From the NCBI RefSeq assembly GCF_009296315.1, contig NZ_WHLY01000002.1, forward strand, positions 1,736,001 through 1,800,000: a DNA stretch of 64,000 bases. The letters are read 5' to 3'. The notes beneath the pieces were generated by a model, which was given only the letters and a program-made list of their open reading frames with translations, was not told the origin of the DNA and searched no databases. This DNA comes from Salmonirosea aquatica (GTDB lineage Bacteria; Bacteroidota; Bacteroidia; Cytophagales; Spirosomataceae). Position numbers and translations under genes: made by a program. Below, piece after piece: positions 44,963 to 54,397 of the stretch. Every line of letters starts with the position of its first letter. Positions within the stretch are counted from its first letter, which is position 1.

Positions 44963-45907
44963 ATGGTTCGAATCTACTACAAAGAAGGTCGCCTGATTAA
45001 ACGCGAAACAGACGTACGGGAGTTGGGCAAGCTTGAAAATCCGCTGTGGATCGATTTGCAGTCACCCTCACAGGAAGAAGAGGAGTGGGTGGAAACCAAG
45101 TGCGACATCGACTTTCAGACGCCGCAGGAAATTGTGGAGATCGAGAGCAGCGCGCGGTTTTTCGAGCAACACGACACCATCAACGCCAACTCCAACTTCC
45201 TGCAGATCAATTCGAACGGCTACCAGACCTACCCCGTTTCGTTCATTCTGCGGGGTAGCGTGCTTTTCACCTACCGCCGGGGCGACTCCAAGACCTTTGC
45301 CGACACGGTGAAGAAAATGAAGGTGAGTCCGGATACGTTTCAGACGGGCGTAGACTTCATGCTCATGCTACTCGAAACCCGCATCGAGGCCGATGCCGAT
45401 TCGCTGGAAGCCATCTCGCGCGATATTTCCTCTATCAGCAAAGACCTCATCCGCGAACAGAAAGCCCGGCAGGAGGTACTGATCCGGATCAGCTCATTGC
45501 AGGAAATCACAATGATGCTGCGCGAAACCTCCATCGATAAGCAACGGGTACTTTCGGGGATTCTACGCAGTCAATACTTTCCTGAAGACCGCAAGGAACA
45601 CCTGCGTATCATTCTGAAAGACATCAGTTCGCTGCTGGAATACACCACGTTCAATTTCGAGCGGCTGGAGTACCTGCAGAACACTTTTATGGGTTTGATC
45701 AACCTTGAACAGAGCCAGGTGATCAAAATTTTCACCGTCGTGACGATCATCTTCATGCCACCTACCCTTATCGCGGGTATCTTCGGCATGAACTTCGTGT
45801 CGCTGCCTACCTCGGGTTGGTCGTGGGGCTTCTGGGCGTCGCTGTTGCTGATGGTACTTTCTTCCTTTGTAGTACTGTGGTTTTTCAGAAAGAAGAAGTG
45901 GATTTGA
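44963..45907 (+). CDS. CorA-family magnesium/divalent cation transporter
   Basis: 314 residues. The soluble N-terminal funnel (about 1-245) has the stalk helix ending YLQNTFMGLINLEQSQ. Then come two C-terminal membrane helices: IFTVVTIIFMPPTLIAGIFGMNF, with the signature GMN at residues 275-277, and GFWASLLLMVLSSFVVLWFF. The tail is basic (RKKKWI). CorA forms pentamers that carry Mg2+ (or Ni/Co) into the cell. The loop after GMN lacks the usual MPE acidic residue and reads FVSLPTSGW, common in the Bacteroidota branch. Transcribed alone or with the following acetyltransferase gene (55 bp apart). Confidence 0.93.
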   Translation: MVRIYYKEGRLIKRETDVRELGKLENPLWIDLQSPSQEEEEWVETKCDIDFQTPQEIVEIESSARFFEQHDTINANSNFLQINSNGYQTYPVSFILRGSVLFTYRRGDSKTFADTVKKMKVSPDTFQTGVDFMLMLLETRIEADADSLEAISRDISSISKDLIREQKARQEVLIRISSLQEITMMLRETSIDKQRVLSGILRSQYFPEDRKEHLRIILKDISSLLEYTTFNFERLEYLQNTFMGLINLEQSQVIKIFTVVTIIFMPPTLIAGIFGMNFVSLPTSGWSWGFWASLLLMVLSSFVVLWFFRKKKWI

Positions 45908-45962
45908 TTATAAAGTACCTCCTTTTAGCAAGCCTCTGCCTTCCGGTAAATTGTCTGCCTCT

Positions 45963-46514
45963 ATGCCTCTTCACTTCACCACCGCCCAGACCAACGACGA
46001 CCTGCGCCAGATCCTGGCTTTGCAGCAGAAAAACCTTAAAACTAAGGTAAGCGAAGCCGTGAAACGGGAGCAGGGTTTCGTCACGGTATGCCATAGCTGG
46101 GAGCAAATCAACCTAATGCACCATACTACCCCGCAGATAGTGGCCAAAGATGGCGATAAGATAGCGGCCTACGCACTGGCCATGCTTCCCGCCCTGGGAG
46201 AGCTGGTACCCGACCTGCAACCTATGTTTGCCCTGTTTGCTCAAATTCCGTGGCGGGGAAATTTTCTTACCCACAGCAATTATTACATAATGGGGCAAAT
46301 ATGCGTGGCGGAAGAGTACCGGGGTCAGGGTACCTTCGATGGCTTATACCAGAAGCACCGCGAAGTGTATCGTCCTGATTTTGACCTGCTCGTTACGGAA
46401 GTATCGACCAACAACACCCGCTCCATGCGCGCCCACGAACGGGTAGGCTTCCGCACGATCTACACACACTTGGATCATGTAGACGAATGGAACGTACTGG
46501 CGTGGGTGTTTTGA
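45963..46514 (+). CDS. GNAT family N-acetyltransferase
   Basis: 183 residues from ATG 45963. The acetyl-CoA site is seen at IMGQICVAEEYRGQGTFDGLY (the QxxGxG-like pattern RGQGTF), preceded by the beta4 strand and followed by TEVSTNNTRSMRAHERVGF, the usual NxxS...YxxxGF-like end. The substrate is unknown; GNAT enzymes acetylate amines on small molecules or proteins. No special context. Confidence 0.88.
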   Translation: MPLHFTTAQTNDDLRQILALQQKNLKTKVSEAVKREQGFVTVCHSWEQINLMHHTTPQIVAKDGDKIAAYALAMLPALGELVPDLQPMFALFAQIPWRGNFLTHSNYYIMGQICVAEEYRGQGTFDGLYQKHREVYRPDFDLLVTEVSTNNTRSMRAHERVGFRTIYTHLDHVDEWNVLAWVF

Positions 46515-46541
46515 GGCAGAGCTACATTGCTGCTACTGGGC

Positions 46542-47383
46542 TCAACCAGCTTTAGGAACCGCGTAGAAGTTGAAGGTTTTCCAGTGGTTCATGTCCTTTG
46601 CCGACTTAATAGCGATAATTTCGGCCTGATCGTCAAAATTGGAAAAATAATAAAGGGAGTAGCCTAATCCTGCTACCGTTTCATAAAGTTCCGCCCGTTC
46701 TGATGGTGTGGATCGCTTGAAACACTCTGCCACCAGCACAGGCTTGTATTTCATTAACAAGCCGCCGATTGACTCGATCACCTCCCGGTCGGCACCTTCC
46801 ACATCCACTTTGATGAATGAAAGACGGGGTAACAAATCAGAGTAGTGCTTTAGAAGGAAATCCTCAAGCACAACACCCTTTACTTTTTGTGACAATTGAA
46901 AGGAACCCTGATCCGTAACGACTTCGTTGGCAATACCACCGTTGCCAAATGAAGCCTCTGAAGACGCATAGTTGAATTCGCCTTCCTCTTTGGTGATGGC
47001 AAATGGATAAGGGATGATGTTGGCCTTGTCGCGGTTGAGTTTTACATTTTCTTCCAGGATTTTATACACATAAGGATTGGGATCGAAGCCCAGAGTGGTA
47101 CCCTCTTTCCCGGCAGCCAATGCCATCGGGACAGTCGTATCTCCAATATTGGTACCGATATCAATGCACAATGATCCCTTTGGGATGAATTTTTTGAAAA
47201 AATTCACTTCCTGTTGGGTAAGAACCTTGGGGGAATGAGTGGATTTTTCCAGTTAGCGAACCGGATTTCACCTTCTTCGGCCATCTGGAATGCATCGATG
47301 GTATGACCATATTCTTGAGTATGGCGGCGGGCCTTCTTTTTCGCCGTTTTTTTAGAAATCAGATCTTTCAAGTATTCAATCAT
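46542..47383 (-). pseudogene. FkbM family methyltransferase, one-base frameshift
   Basis: The intact C-terminal frame (from about 47230 down to 46542) has the SAM-binding motif SLCIDIGTNIGDTTVPMAL, DPNPYVYKILEENV and the FkbM block LSFIKVDVEGADREVI. Upstream, a second frame starts at ATG 47383 (MIEYLKDLISKK) and reads AEEGEIRFANWKNPLIP before running to a stop. Adding one base to the five-G run at 47229-47233 (C-run on the coding strand) joins them as NPLIPPKVLTQQEVNFFKKF, the normal FkbM N-terminus. So a single base is missing. FkbM enzymes methylate sugar or amide groups, often in glycan pathways; a glycosyltransferase gene is adjacent. Confidence 0.85.
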
Positions 47384-47466
47384 GGTTTGTTTTCGAGTTT
47401 GGCGCTAGTTGGCTTACAAAACTAAATTTTTTTATCGATTTAGGTTGTCCGGCAGTGAAAAGAGGC

Positions 47467-48336
47467 CTATATCTGCCGGTAATTCCTGAATTCAAACAAC
47501 CGCCTTCCGGTCTTTTTCTCAAACCAATAAAGCAGGCGATCCTTCAGATCAAATTTCTTACGATTCAGGTCCATTTCCACCTTCCAGTCTTGCCGGGCAA
47601 TGCGTTCCTGCATCACCTTTGGATGACTTTCCGCAAATCGTGTGAGCGAGTCGAACTGGGTGAAATCGAAGAAGTCTCCGCTTTGCAACAGTTCTTGCCA
47701 CGCTTGCTCATCCTTCCAGAACCGCCCCACATTCTTCATTTTCTTTTTCATTTGGGTCGGGCTTTTTACCCAGCCATAATGATAGATAGCTGCCCCCGAA
47801 GGCTTGACTTTTAGCTTCGTTTTTCCCTTTCGAAAGCCTTGAGCGTCGCGAAAAGCCGAAATCGCGGGGTCGTTTCGAATAATCCTGACTTCACGACGGT
47901 ACCAGGTACGGCTATCCCCCATGTAGTCGTAGGTACCATAGAAATGCAGATAATTGAACAAAAGCCCTTCCACGTTCGGATCGCCCACGTACATCTTACA
48001 ACTATGGCGCACTACAGCGTGGTATTGCTCGTGCAACACTTCGTCGCCCTGAATATAAAAAACCCAATCAGCGTCGGCTGGCAGTTGCCGGTAGGCTTTG
48101 TCTGTTTCAACAGCCAGCACCTTGCCGCCTTGGCGGAGGGTCATGTCCCAAGTCGATTCCACGATCCTTATCTTGGGCGAATCGATGGCTTGAATCAGTT
48201 GGAGGGTATCGTCGTCACTTTGTCCCACGCTGACGAGCATTTCATCCACTACGGGCAGTATGGAATTTATGGCTTCGACAACTGGATAATCGTTCAGAAG
48301 GGCGTCCTTGATAATTGTAAATCCGACTATTTTCAC
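47467..48336 (-). CDS. Family 2-like glycosyltransferase
   Basis: About 289 residues from GTG 48336, which gives the N-terminus MKIVGFTIIKDALLNDYPVVEAI normal for this group; an ATG exists further out at 48402. GT-A fold signs are IVGFTIIKDAL, SILPVVDEMLVSVGQSDDDT and DADWVFYIQGDEVLHE, where the acidic pair follows the fold's DxD-like position. The remainder (KPSGAAIYHYGWVKSPTQM) is typical of a family of small Bacteroidota glycosyltransferases. It is followed on the same strand by the frameshifted FkbM methyltransferase gene, so both may modify one glycan. Confidence 0.82.
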   Translation of the reverse strand: MKIVGFTIIKDALLNDYPVVEAINSILPVVDEMLVSVGQSDDDTLQLIQAIDSPKIRIVESTWDMTLRQGGKVLAVETDKAYRQLPADADWVFYIQGDEVLHEQYHAVVRHSCKMYVGDPNVEGLLFNYLHFYGTYDYMGDSRTWYRREVRIIRNDPAISAFRDAQGFRKGKTKLKVKPSGAAIYHYGWVKSPTQMKKKMKNVGRFWKDEQAWQELLQSGDFFDFTQFDSLTRFAESHPKVMQERIARQDWKVEMDLNRKKFDLKDRLLYWFEKKTGRRLFEFRNYRQI

Positions 48337-48625
48337 CGAGTAAGGCTGATTGATGAAATAATTAAGGTTAAAAGTAACTGGTTCGTATGGTATGTCCAGC
48401 AATTGTTTTCACTTTCAAAGGTTTTTATTATCCGAAACAGTTGACAGCTAAACGCTTGACTTTTCCAAAATAGAATTATTCCAAACAACTCACTCGAGTA
48501 GGTTCCCGCGCCTTGAATTTCATGCCGTATCGGTGTAGTTTTGTTTATTCCAATTTTTGCCAACAATCTGGTTGGACAGGGCGTTGTACCTTCACCTTTT
48601 TCATCAAAAAAATACCATCGTTTTT

Positions 48626-49624
48626 ATGTCACAAGTAAGCACCACTCATCAGGAGCCCCTTTTGGTTGAGGATCCCCTGCGCTTCGTTCTTTTTCCCATC
48701 AAGCATCAGGATATCTGGCACATGTACAAACGCCACGAGGCTTCATTCTGGACGGCTGAAGAAATAGACCTGGGGCAGGACATGAAGGACTGGGTAAACC
48801 TGAGCGATAACGAACGTCATTTTATCTCCCATATCCTGGCTTTCTTCGCAGCTTCTGATGGCATTGTAAATGAAAACCTAGCCATTAACTTTCTGAGTGA
48901 AGTACAGTACGCAGAAGCCAAGTGCTTCTACGGCTTTCAGATTGCCATGGAGAATATCCACTCCGAGACCTACTCGCTGCTGATTGACACCTATATCAGA
49001 GACCCTGCCGAAAAAGACCACTTATTGAGGGCCATCGACACGGTACCCTGCGTGCAGAAAAAAGCCGAGTGGGCTTTGAAGTGGATCAATAGCCCCGAAT
49101 TTACTGAGCGTATCATTGCTTTCGCGGCGGTGGAAGGCATTTTCTTCTCGGGATCATTCTGCTCTATTTTCTGGCTGAAGAAGCGCGGCCTGATGCCGGG
49201 TTTGTCCTTCTCCAATGAACTGATATCCCGCGACGAAGGGCTGCACTGCGAGTTTGCATGCCTGCTTTATACCGATCACATCAAGAATAAGCTACCCCAG
49301 GAGCGTGTATTGGAAATCATGCTGGATGCGGTAAGAATCGAGAAGGAATTTATTTCCGAAGCCCTACCCGTGTCACTAATCGGTATGAACGCCGAACTGA
49401 TGAAGCAGTACATTGAGTTCGTGTGCGATTTCTGGCTGGAACGTCTGGGTTGCGAGAAGTATTTCGGTTCGTCCAATCCCTTCGATTTTATGGAATTGAT
49501 TTCACTGCCCGGCAAGACCAATTTCTTCGAAAAGCGCGTCGGTGAATACCAGAAAGCTGGCGTAATGTCGGGCGTGACCGATAAGGAATCAGGCCATAAG
49601 ATCGCTTTTGACGAAGATTTCTGA
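48626..49624 (+). CDS. nrdB: Class I ribonucleotide reductase small (R2) subunit
   Basis: 332 residues from ATG 48626; the upstream open codons are not conserved-looking. The di-iron ligands are all present: [12 protein letters not shown], then [20 protein letters not shown] (Glu, radical Tyr in FYGFQ, and ExxH), and [10 protein letters not shown] (ExxH). The sequence is close to the eukaryote-like NrdB branch, as usual in Bacteroidota. R2 generates the tyrosyl radical used by NrdA to make deoxyribonucleotides. The large subunit gene is not in this window, so the two subunits are not adjacent downstream; upstream is an unrelated minus-strand gene. Confidence 0.96.
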   Translation: MSQVSTTHQEPLLVEDPLRFVLFPIKHQDIWHMYKRHEASFWTAEEIDLGQDMKDWVNLSDNERHFISHILAFFAASDGIVNENLAINFLSEVQYAEAKCFYGFQIAMENIHSETYSLLIDTYIRDPAEKDHLLRAIDTVPCVQKKAEWALKWINSPEFTERIIAFAAVEGIFFSGSFCSIFWLKKRGLMPGLSFSNELISRDEGLHCEFACLLYTDHIKNKLPQERVLEIMLDAVRIEKEFISEALPVSLIGMNAELMKQYIEFVCDFWLERLGCEKYFGSSNPFDFMELISLPGKTNFFEKRVGEYQKAGVMSGVTDKESGHKIAFDEDF

Positions 49625-49630
49625 TCTTCC

Positions 49631-49664
49631 AACGCTGACAGCGTTGCAAACCGCTGTCAGCGTT
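49631..49664. terminator. Perfect 13-bp stem-loop after nrdB
   Basis: AACGCTGACAGCG (49631-49643) pairs perfectly with CGCTGTCAGCGTT (49652-49664). It lies between the convergent nrdB and recX genes. There is no T-run on either side, so it may only protect the mRNA end or work with another factor. Confidence 0.55.
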
Positions 49665-49691
49665 AATCAAAACCAGTCAAGCGTCTTTCCT

Positions 49692-50153
49692 CTAATTGCC
49701 TAATACCTCATTCACGATTTTCCACACGACCCCGCTCTCGTAGCCCTTGCTCAGAGCGAAGCGCACGAGTTTTTGCTTACGCTTAAAGGCATCAGGTTCT
49801 GACCGGAGCAGCTGTTCCTCTTTTTTGGCCAATAGCTTGCGCAGGGTTTCTTCGTACGCACTGTCGTTGATTTCTTCCATGCCCTGTCGAATGGAGGCAT
49901 CGTCCAGCCCGCGCCGCGCCAGTTCCTGTCTGATCCGCAACTTGCCCCACTTCTTAATCCTGAACTTACCGCTGACGTAGGTCTTGGCGAAGCGTTCCTG
50001 ACTCAGATAGTTCAGGGATATCAGCTCCGCAATGATCTCATCGGCAGCTTCATCGACCACTTCCCATTGCGCCAGGCGCTGGCGCACTTCATCGGGTGTA
50101 CGCTCCTGATAAGCACAGAACGCGGCGGCCCGTTGTAGCGAAAGTCGATCCAT
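49692..50153 (-). CDS. recX: Regulatory protein RecX
   Basis: 153 residues, normal size. Three-helix RecX repeats are visible: AAFCAYQERTPDEVRQRLAQW, LNYLSQERFAKTYVSGKF and KLRIRQELARRGLDDASI. The last repeat (RKLLAKKEEQ ... KLVRFALSKGYESGVVWKIV) is complete. RecX binds RecA filaments and limits recombination. The gene stands alone, not beside recA, which is common. Confidence 0.92.
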   Translation of the reverse strand: MDRLSLQRAAAFCAYQERTPDEVRQRLAQWEVVDEAADEIIAELISLNYLSQERFAKTYVSGKFRIKKWGKLRIRQELARRGLDDASIRQGMEEINDSAYEETLRKLLAKKEEQLLRSEPDAFKRKQKLVRFALSKGYESGVVWKIVNEVLGN

Positions 50154-50230
50154 CTTTTTTTCCGTCGCAGGATTTTCCGTGCTGTTTTTTCCGGAAGATA
50201 AGAAAAATACCTACCTAAACCGTTCAAATC

Positions 50231-50866
50231 TCAGGGCCGGCGGCTCACGAGTTCGGAAGTAAGGCGATTGCGATCGAAACGATTGCCGAAAGTGAATGAA
50301 ATACCCACGTGAGCGGTCAGGAAATGGGACGATCGATCGAAAGTGTACTGGGTGTCGCCGGCCTGATTTTTACCCAACCCTATGTTGTAAAGTACCTCCC
50401 CGATGGCCGTCAATCCCTGAGTGAGGTCGTACCCTACACCTATTTTCGGAGCGAATCCAAACGTAGTGTTGACCACCACATCGTCGTAGACCTTATTGCT
50501 GTTGAAACTCAGGTCGGCATTTACAGCCGTGCGTATAATACCGGCCTCCAAACCTACATAGGGATGCAGATCCCGGTCGGTAAACTGGTAAACGAATGTA
50601 CCCATGACCGGCACGGTAACCGCAGTGAGGCGACCTACAAGGCCATTGCCTTCTTGTGTGACATTTTCGATGTAGGCGCGCCCCCGTATCCCCACGGCGA
50701 TTTTTGGCAACAGGTAGTATTTTATCCCTATCCCACCGCCCCAGGCGCCTTGTCCTCCTTCATTGGAAGGAATGACGTACCCTGCGTTCCCGTCAAAACT
50801 CAATTGGGCACGGGCCGTTATTCCCAAACCAAAAATCAGCAATAGGCAGGATACTAAATATTTCAT
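50231..50866 (-). CDS. Outer-membrane beta-barrel protein
   Basis: 211 residues from ATG 50866, where a Sec signal begins (MKYLVSCLLLIFGLGITARAQ). The mature part alternates hydrophobic and polar residues in strands (GIGIKYYLLPKIAVGIRGRAY; HPYVGLEAGIIRTAV; PKIGVGYDLTQGLTAIGEVLYNIGLG). It ends in a strand (LTAHVGISFTFGNRF) and a short tail. It fits the eight-stranded OmpW/OmpA-like barrels (OMP_b-brl type). No ligand can be inferred. Confidence 0.85.
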   Translation of the reverse strand: MKYLVSCLLLIFGLGITARAQLSFDGNAGYVIPSNEGGQGAWGGGIGIKYYLLPKIAVGIRGRAYIENVTQEGNGLVGRLTAVTVPVMGTFVYQFTDRDLHPYVGLEAGIIRTAVNADLSFNSNKVYDDVVVNTTFGFAPKIGVGYDLTQGLTAIGEVLYNIGLGKNQAGDTQYTFDRSSHFLTAHVGISFTFGNRFDRNRLTSELVSRRP

Positions 50867-51077
50867 GGATAAGCTCACTAAGTTTGATGGATAATCACAG
50901 GCTACGTAGGTACCGGCAGCAATAATCGTTCTTTTTTTTAAAACTACGTATGGAAAAGACACCTGAATAGCCATTTACCCCTTTACAAGCCGAGAAATTA
51001 ACCCTTAGGTCACCAAAAATCCCGTACTTTTATCCCGTACAACACCTGTTTTGGACCAACCTCACTTTGTCGTTCCC

Positions 51078-51884
51078 ATGCAACTGGCCCGTCGTGACCT
51101 CCTGAAATTACTGCCTGCCCTGCCCTGGCTTTCTACTTCTATCCCGTCCATACGTCCGGTTCCCTTTGCGTTGCGGTTTGTGGTAGCTTCCGATGGGCAT
51201 TACGGACAGCCCCAAACTGATTTCGAAAAATTCCATTCAGATCTGGTACGATGGCTCAACCAGGAAAAATTACAAAAGGGCCTGGATTTTGTCATTTTCA
51301 ATGGAGACATCATTCATGATGAGCCTACCTTGCTTTACGATGCTAAAACGGCCCTGCGCAGTCTCACGATTCCTTTCTTTGTGACGCGAGGCAACCACGA
51401 CCGGGTAGGAGCCGACGTGTGGGAAGGAACGTGGGGGTACCCTCCCAACCACAGTTTTGCGCGAGGCGAGTACGCCTTCATTTTGGGCGATACCTCCAAC
51501 GAGAAAGGAGAGTACCTATGTCCCGATGTATCGTGGTTGCGCGGCGAATTGGCTAAATACAGCAGTAAGAAAGGAATCTTCGTGTTCCTGCATATCACAC
51601 CCGCCAAATGGACCGACAATGGGGTCGATTGCCAGGAGGTACGGGAGTTGCTGGAAAAAACGCCTAATGTGAAGGCTATGTTCCACGGCCACGACCACAA
51701 CGAGGACGGCGGCAAGATGAGTGGTGAAAAACCCTATTTTTTCGATGGGCACTTCGGAGGCAGCTGGGGTACCACCTACAAAGGCTACCGGGTGGTAGAG
51801 GTGTACGAAGACGGTACCTGGCAGTCGTATCAGTACAATCCCACCGCTGCGCCCATTATCAATACGTTTGTAGGAAAAAGCTGA
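51078..51884 (+). CDS. Calcineurin-like metallophosphoesterase, exported
   Basis: 268 residues from ATG 51078; a TTG at 51051 is also possible. The N-terminus is a Tat-like signal (ARRDLLKLLPALPWL). All metal motifs are present: VASDGHYG (DxH), FNGDIIHDE (GD), RGNHDRVG (GNHD), FLHITPAKW and FHGHDHNEDGG (GHxH). It should hydrolyse phosphate mono- or diesters with a two-metal centre outside the cytoplasm; the substrate is unknown. It sits alone between an outer-membrane protein gene and tyrS (convergent). Confidence 0.9.
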   Translation: MQLARRDLLKLLPALPWLSTSIPSIRPVPFALRFVVASDGHYGQPQTDFEKFHSDLVRWLNQEKLQKGLDFVIFNGDIIHDEPTLLYDAKTALRSLTIPFFVTRGNHDRVGADVWEGTWGYPPNHSFARGEYAFILGDTSNEKGEYLCPDVSWLRGELAKYSSKKGIFVFLHITPAKWTDNGVDCQEVRELLEKTPNVKAMFHGHDHNEDGGKMSGEKPYFFDGHFGGSWGTTYKGYRVVEVYEDGTWQSYQYNPTAAPIINTFVGKS

Positions 51885-51920
51885 TAAGTTCTGACCCTTT
51901 GTCTTAACCTCATCAACTCC

Positions 51921-53237
51921 CTACTCCACCTTCACCAAATGATTTTTCTTGCCTTTGGATACCAGTACAAAGCGATCCTGCAATAAGTCAAAGTCAGATA
52001 GCGGCTGCTCTGCCCCCGTAACTTTCACCTTATTGATGCTTACTGCATTTTGCTGAATGGCCCGGCGGGTTTCGCCTTTGGAAGCATATATTTCGCCCTG
52101 CGTTACCGTAGAAAGTAGCTCGGTGACAGTGGGACAGGCGTCCCAATCGGAACGACTCACAAGGGATTGAGGTACCCCCTCGAAAATAGTTTCAAATTCA
52201 TCGGCTTCGATCCCGCGCAGGGTTTCCAGAGTAGCTTTGCCAAACAGTACCTCCGACGCCTTTACGGCCAGCTGATAGTCGCGTGCCGAATGTACGCGTG
52301 TGGTAACTTCCTCCGCCAGGGCCTTTTGCATGATACGCAGGTGCGGAGCCTGCCCATGCCGGGATTCCAGTTCCTCGATTTCCTCCTGGGTATATAAAGT
52401 AAATACGCGCAGGAGCCGGTGGGAATCTTCGTCCGATTGGTTGATCCAGAATTGATAGAACTGATAAGGTGAAGTCATCGTCGGGTCCAGCCACACATTC
52501 CCTCCCTCGCTTTTGCCAAACTTAGTCCCGTCGGATTTGGTAATTAGGGGAGTAGTAAGAGCGAAAGCTTTGAAGTACCCCTCGTCATCGCCCTCTTTGC
52601 GCCGAATCAGTTCGGTTCCGGTAGTTATATTGCCCCATTGATCCGAGCCGCCCATTTGCAAACGTACCCCCTTATGTTTGTAAAGCCAGTAGAAATCATA
52701 GCCTTGCAGCAGCTGATACGAGAACTCGGTAAAAGAAATACCCGTCTCAAGCCGGTTCTTAACTGAATCTTTCCCCATCATGTAGTTTACGGACAGGAAT
52801 TTGCCCACGTCCCGTAAAAACGTCAGAAAGCCGATTTCCTTGAACCAATCGTAGTTATTGACCATCTCGGCCGAGTTTTCTCCACAGTCGAAGTCCAAAA
52901 AAGACGCCAGCTGACGGCGGATGCCCTCTTGATTGTGCCGCAGGGTATCTTCCGACAGGAAGGAGCGCTCGGAAGCTTTGAAGGAGGGATCGCCAATCAT
53001 GCCTGTGGCCCCGCCGACGAGGGCAAAGGGCTTATGACCAGCCCGCTGGAAATGCACCAGCAGCATGATTGTGGCCAGATTCCCGATGTGTAGTGATGCC
53101 GCCGTAGGATCAAAACCAATGTACCCCGCCATCGACTGCTGCGCCAATTGGGCGTCAGTGCCGGGCATCATGTCGTGCAACATGCCGCGCCAGCGCAATT
53201 CTTCGATAAAACCCGAACTCATGTTCGCTGTACTCAT
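51921..53237 (-). CDS. tyrS: Tyrosyl-tRNA synthetase
   Basis: 438 residues. Class I synthetase motifs: HIGH-like HIGN in FDPTAASLHIGNLATI and KMSKS-like KFGKSEGGN. The tyrosine-binding region is YQLLQGYDFYWLYKHKGVRLQMGGSDQWGNI. The C-terminal S4 RNA-binding domain (GETRRAIQQNAVSINKVKV) is present. It charges tRNA-Tyr and is the bacterial TyrRS-1 type. A second in-frame Met (MSSGF) 15 bp in is an alternative start. It is a monocistronic housekeeping gene. Confidence 0.97.
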   Translation of the reverse strand: MSTANMSSGFIEELRWRGMLHDMMPGTDAQLAQQSMAGYIGFDPTAASLHIGNLATIMLLVHFQRAGHKPFALVGGATGMIGDPSFKASERSFLSEDTLRHNQEGIRRQLASFLDFDCGENSAEMVNNYDWFKEIGFLTFLRDVGKFLSVNYMMGKDSVKNRLETGISFTEFSYQLLQGYDFYWLYKHKGVRLQMGGSDQWGNITTGTELIRRKEGDDEGYFKAFALTTPLITKSDGTKFGKSEGGNVWLDPTMTSPYQFYQFWINQSDEDSHRLLRVFTLYTQEEIEELESRHGQAPHLRIMQKALAEEVTTRVHSARDYQLAVKASEVLFGKATLETLRGIEADEFETIFEGVPQSLVSRSDWDACPTVTELLSTVTQGEIYASKGETRRAIQQNAVSINKVKVTGAEQPLSDFDLLQDRFVLVSKGKKNHLVKVE

Positions 53238-53643
53238 AATGTGCCAAATCGTAGTTTTCAGGAGTGCAAAGGTAAGGCGATTGTCTGATGTTCACAGCAG
53301 CCGTTCGGGTATTATTGGCCTGTGCGGCGGGTAAACCCATCCTACAAATGGGGAATGCCAGTATGGGGTAGGCGTATTAAATTATCTAAAATCATTCTAA
53401 ATCAAGGAATCATTCTGAAAATATTCGGCAATATCTAAAAGAACCAAGTCTTGCTATTGTACCACGAAATCAAACTTATTAGTAGATTAATATTAGTATA
53501 ATCAAATTTTTCCTGAGAGCATCTCTGAGGACACGGGAACTAAAATGTACTTTTTGTAATCCAGACCAACTTCTATGGCGTAAGTTTTTTATAGAGTTTG
53601 AGACACAAATAGAATAAGCAATTTTTTAAAACCTATTACAACT
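53238..53643. other. Divergent promoter region tyrS / ferritin-like genes
   Basis: 406 bp, strongly AT-rich from about 53380 to 53640. It must hold the promoters of tyrS (left) and the ferritin-like pair (right). No ORF with coding features, hairpin of note or RNA gene is seen. Confidence 0.55.
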
Positions 53644-54357
53644 ATGAAAAAAACGACAAACACAAAAGTATCATCGAATTCTTCTGAGAATAATCCGATG
53701 TTGGATGTGGTCAACCGGCGCTTTTTCCTGCGTTCGGCCGGGGTTGCCGCAGCAACCGGGGCCTTTGTTATGAGTGCCTGTACCGATCATGACCTGGATC
53801 CCGGTGATCAAGTTGTGGACCTCGGTTCGGGCGATATTGGGATCCTGAACTATGCCTATGCTCTCGAGCAGCTTGAAGCTGCTTTTTACATGCAGGTACT
53901 CATGACGCCTTATATCAATATGACTGATAAGGAAATGCGTTTCCTTACTGATATTCGTGACCATGAAATTGTACACCGGGAGTTTTTCAAAGCAGCTTTA
54001 GGTAGTATGGCCATCCCAGGTCTATCGGTTAATTTTTCTTCTATTGACTTTGCAAGCCGCGCCAGTGTGCTGGGAACGGCCAAGGTATTTGAAGATACAG
54101 GGGTTGCGGCTTACAATGGAGCCGGTAAGTTGATCAAAGATGGAGGGTACCTTTTATTGGCGGGTAAAATTGTTTCGGTGGAGGCACGCCATGCGGCCAT
54201 TATCCGTGATTTGCTTGAGCCTAATACGACCGCCTTTGCGGGTGACGATGTCATTGATAGCAACGGACTCGATCTGGCTAAATCGCCTAGTATGATATTG
54301 CCTGCCGTAGCTCCGTTCATTGCTACCAAGATTTCAGGCAACAACTTGCCAAAATAA
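53644..54357 (+). CDS. Ferritin-like domain protein, exported (first of pair)
   Basis: 237 residues. An N-terminal polar stretch precedes a Tat-like signal (NRRFFLRSAGVAAATGAFVM, Cys in SACTDHD). The four-helix ferritin-like core has metal-type ligands on each helix: YALEQLEAAFYMQVL, RDHEIVHREFFKAAL (ExxH), AKVFEDTGVAAYNGAG and VSVEARHAAIIRDLL (ExxH). The family (ferritin_2, Rds1/desiccation-related type) may bind a di-metal site; its function in bacteria is not settled. It is followed 40 bp downstream by a paralog with the same motifs, and both end at one strong terminator, so they form an operon. Confidence 0.88.
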   Translation: MKKTTNTKVSSNSSENNPMLDVVNRRFFLRSAGVAAATGAFVMSACTDHDLDPGDQVVDLGSGDIGILNYAYALEQLEAAFYMQVLMTPYINMTDKEMRFLTDIRDHEIVHREFFKAALGSMAIPGLSVNFSSIDFASRASVLGTAKVFEDTGVAAYNGAGKLIKDGGYLLLAGKIVSVEARHAAIIRDLLEPNTTAFAGDDVIDSNGLDLAKSPSMILPAVAPFIATKISGNNLPK

Positions 54358-54397
54358 TTTTTGACAACCCCATTAACAATATCAAAAGAACAAGACT

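Noticed and set aside
46542-47207. FkbM gene as a complete short gene starting at 47207
   Set aside because: The upstream frame encodes the typical FkbM N-terminus and joins after adding one base, so the short version lacks a normal part of the family.
48557-48625. N-terminal extension of NrdB
   Set aside because: The 23 extra residues are not R2-like; the ATG at 48626 gives a normal start.
49631-49664. Classical Rho-independent terminator for nrdB
   Set aside because: The stem is perfect but no T-run follows on either strand, so I kept it only as a possible stem-loop with low confidence.
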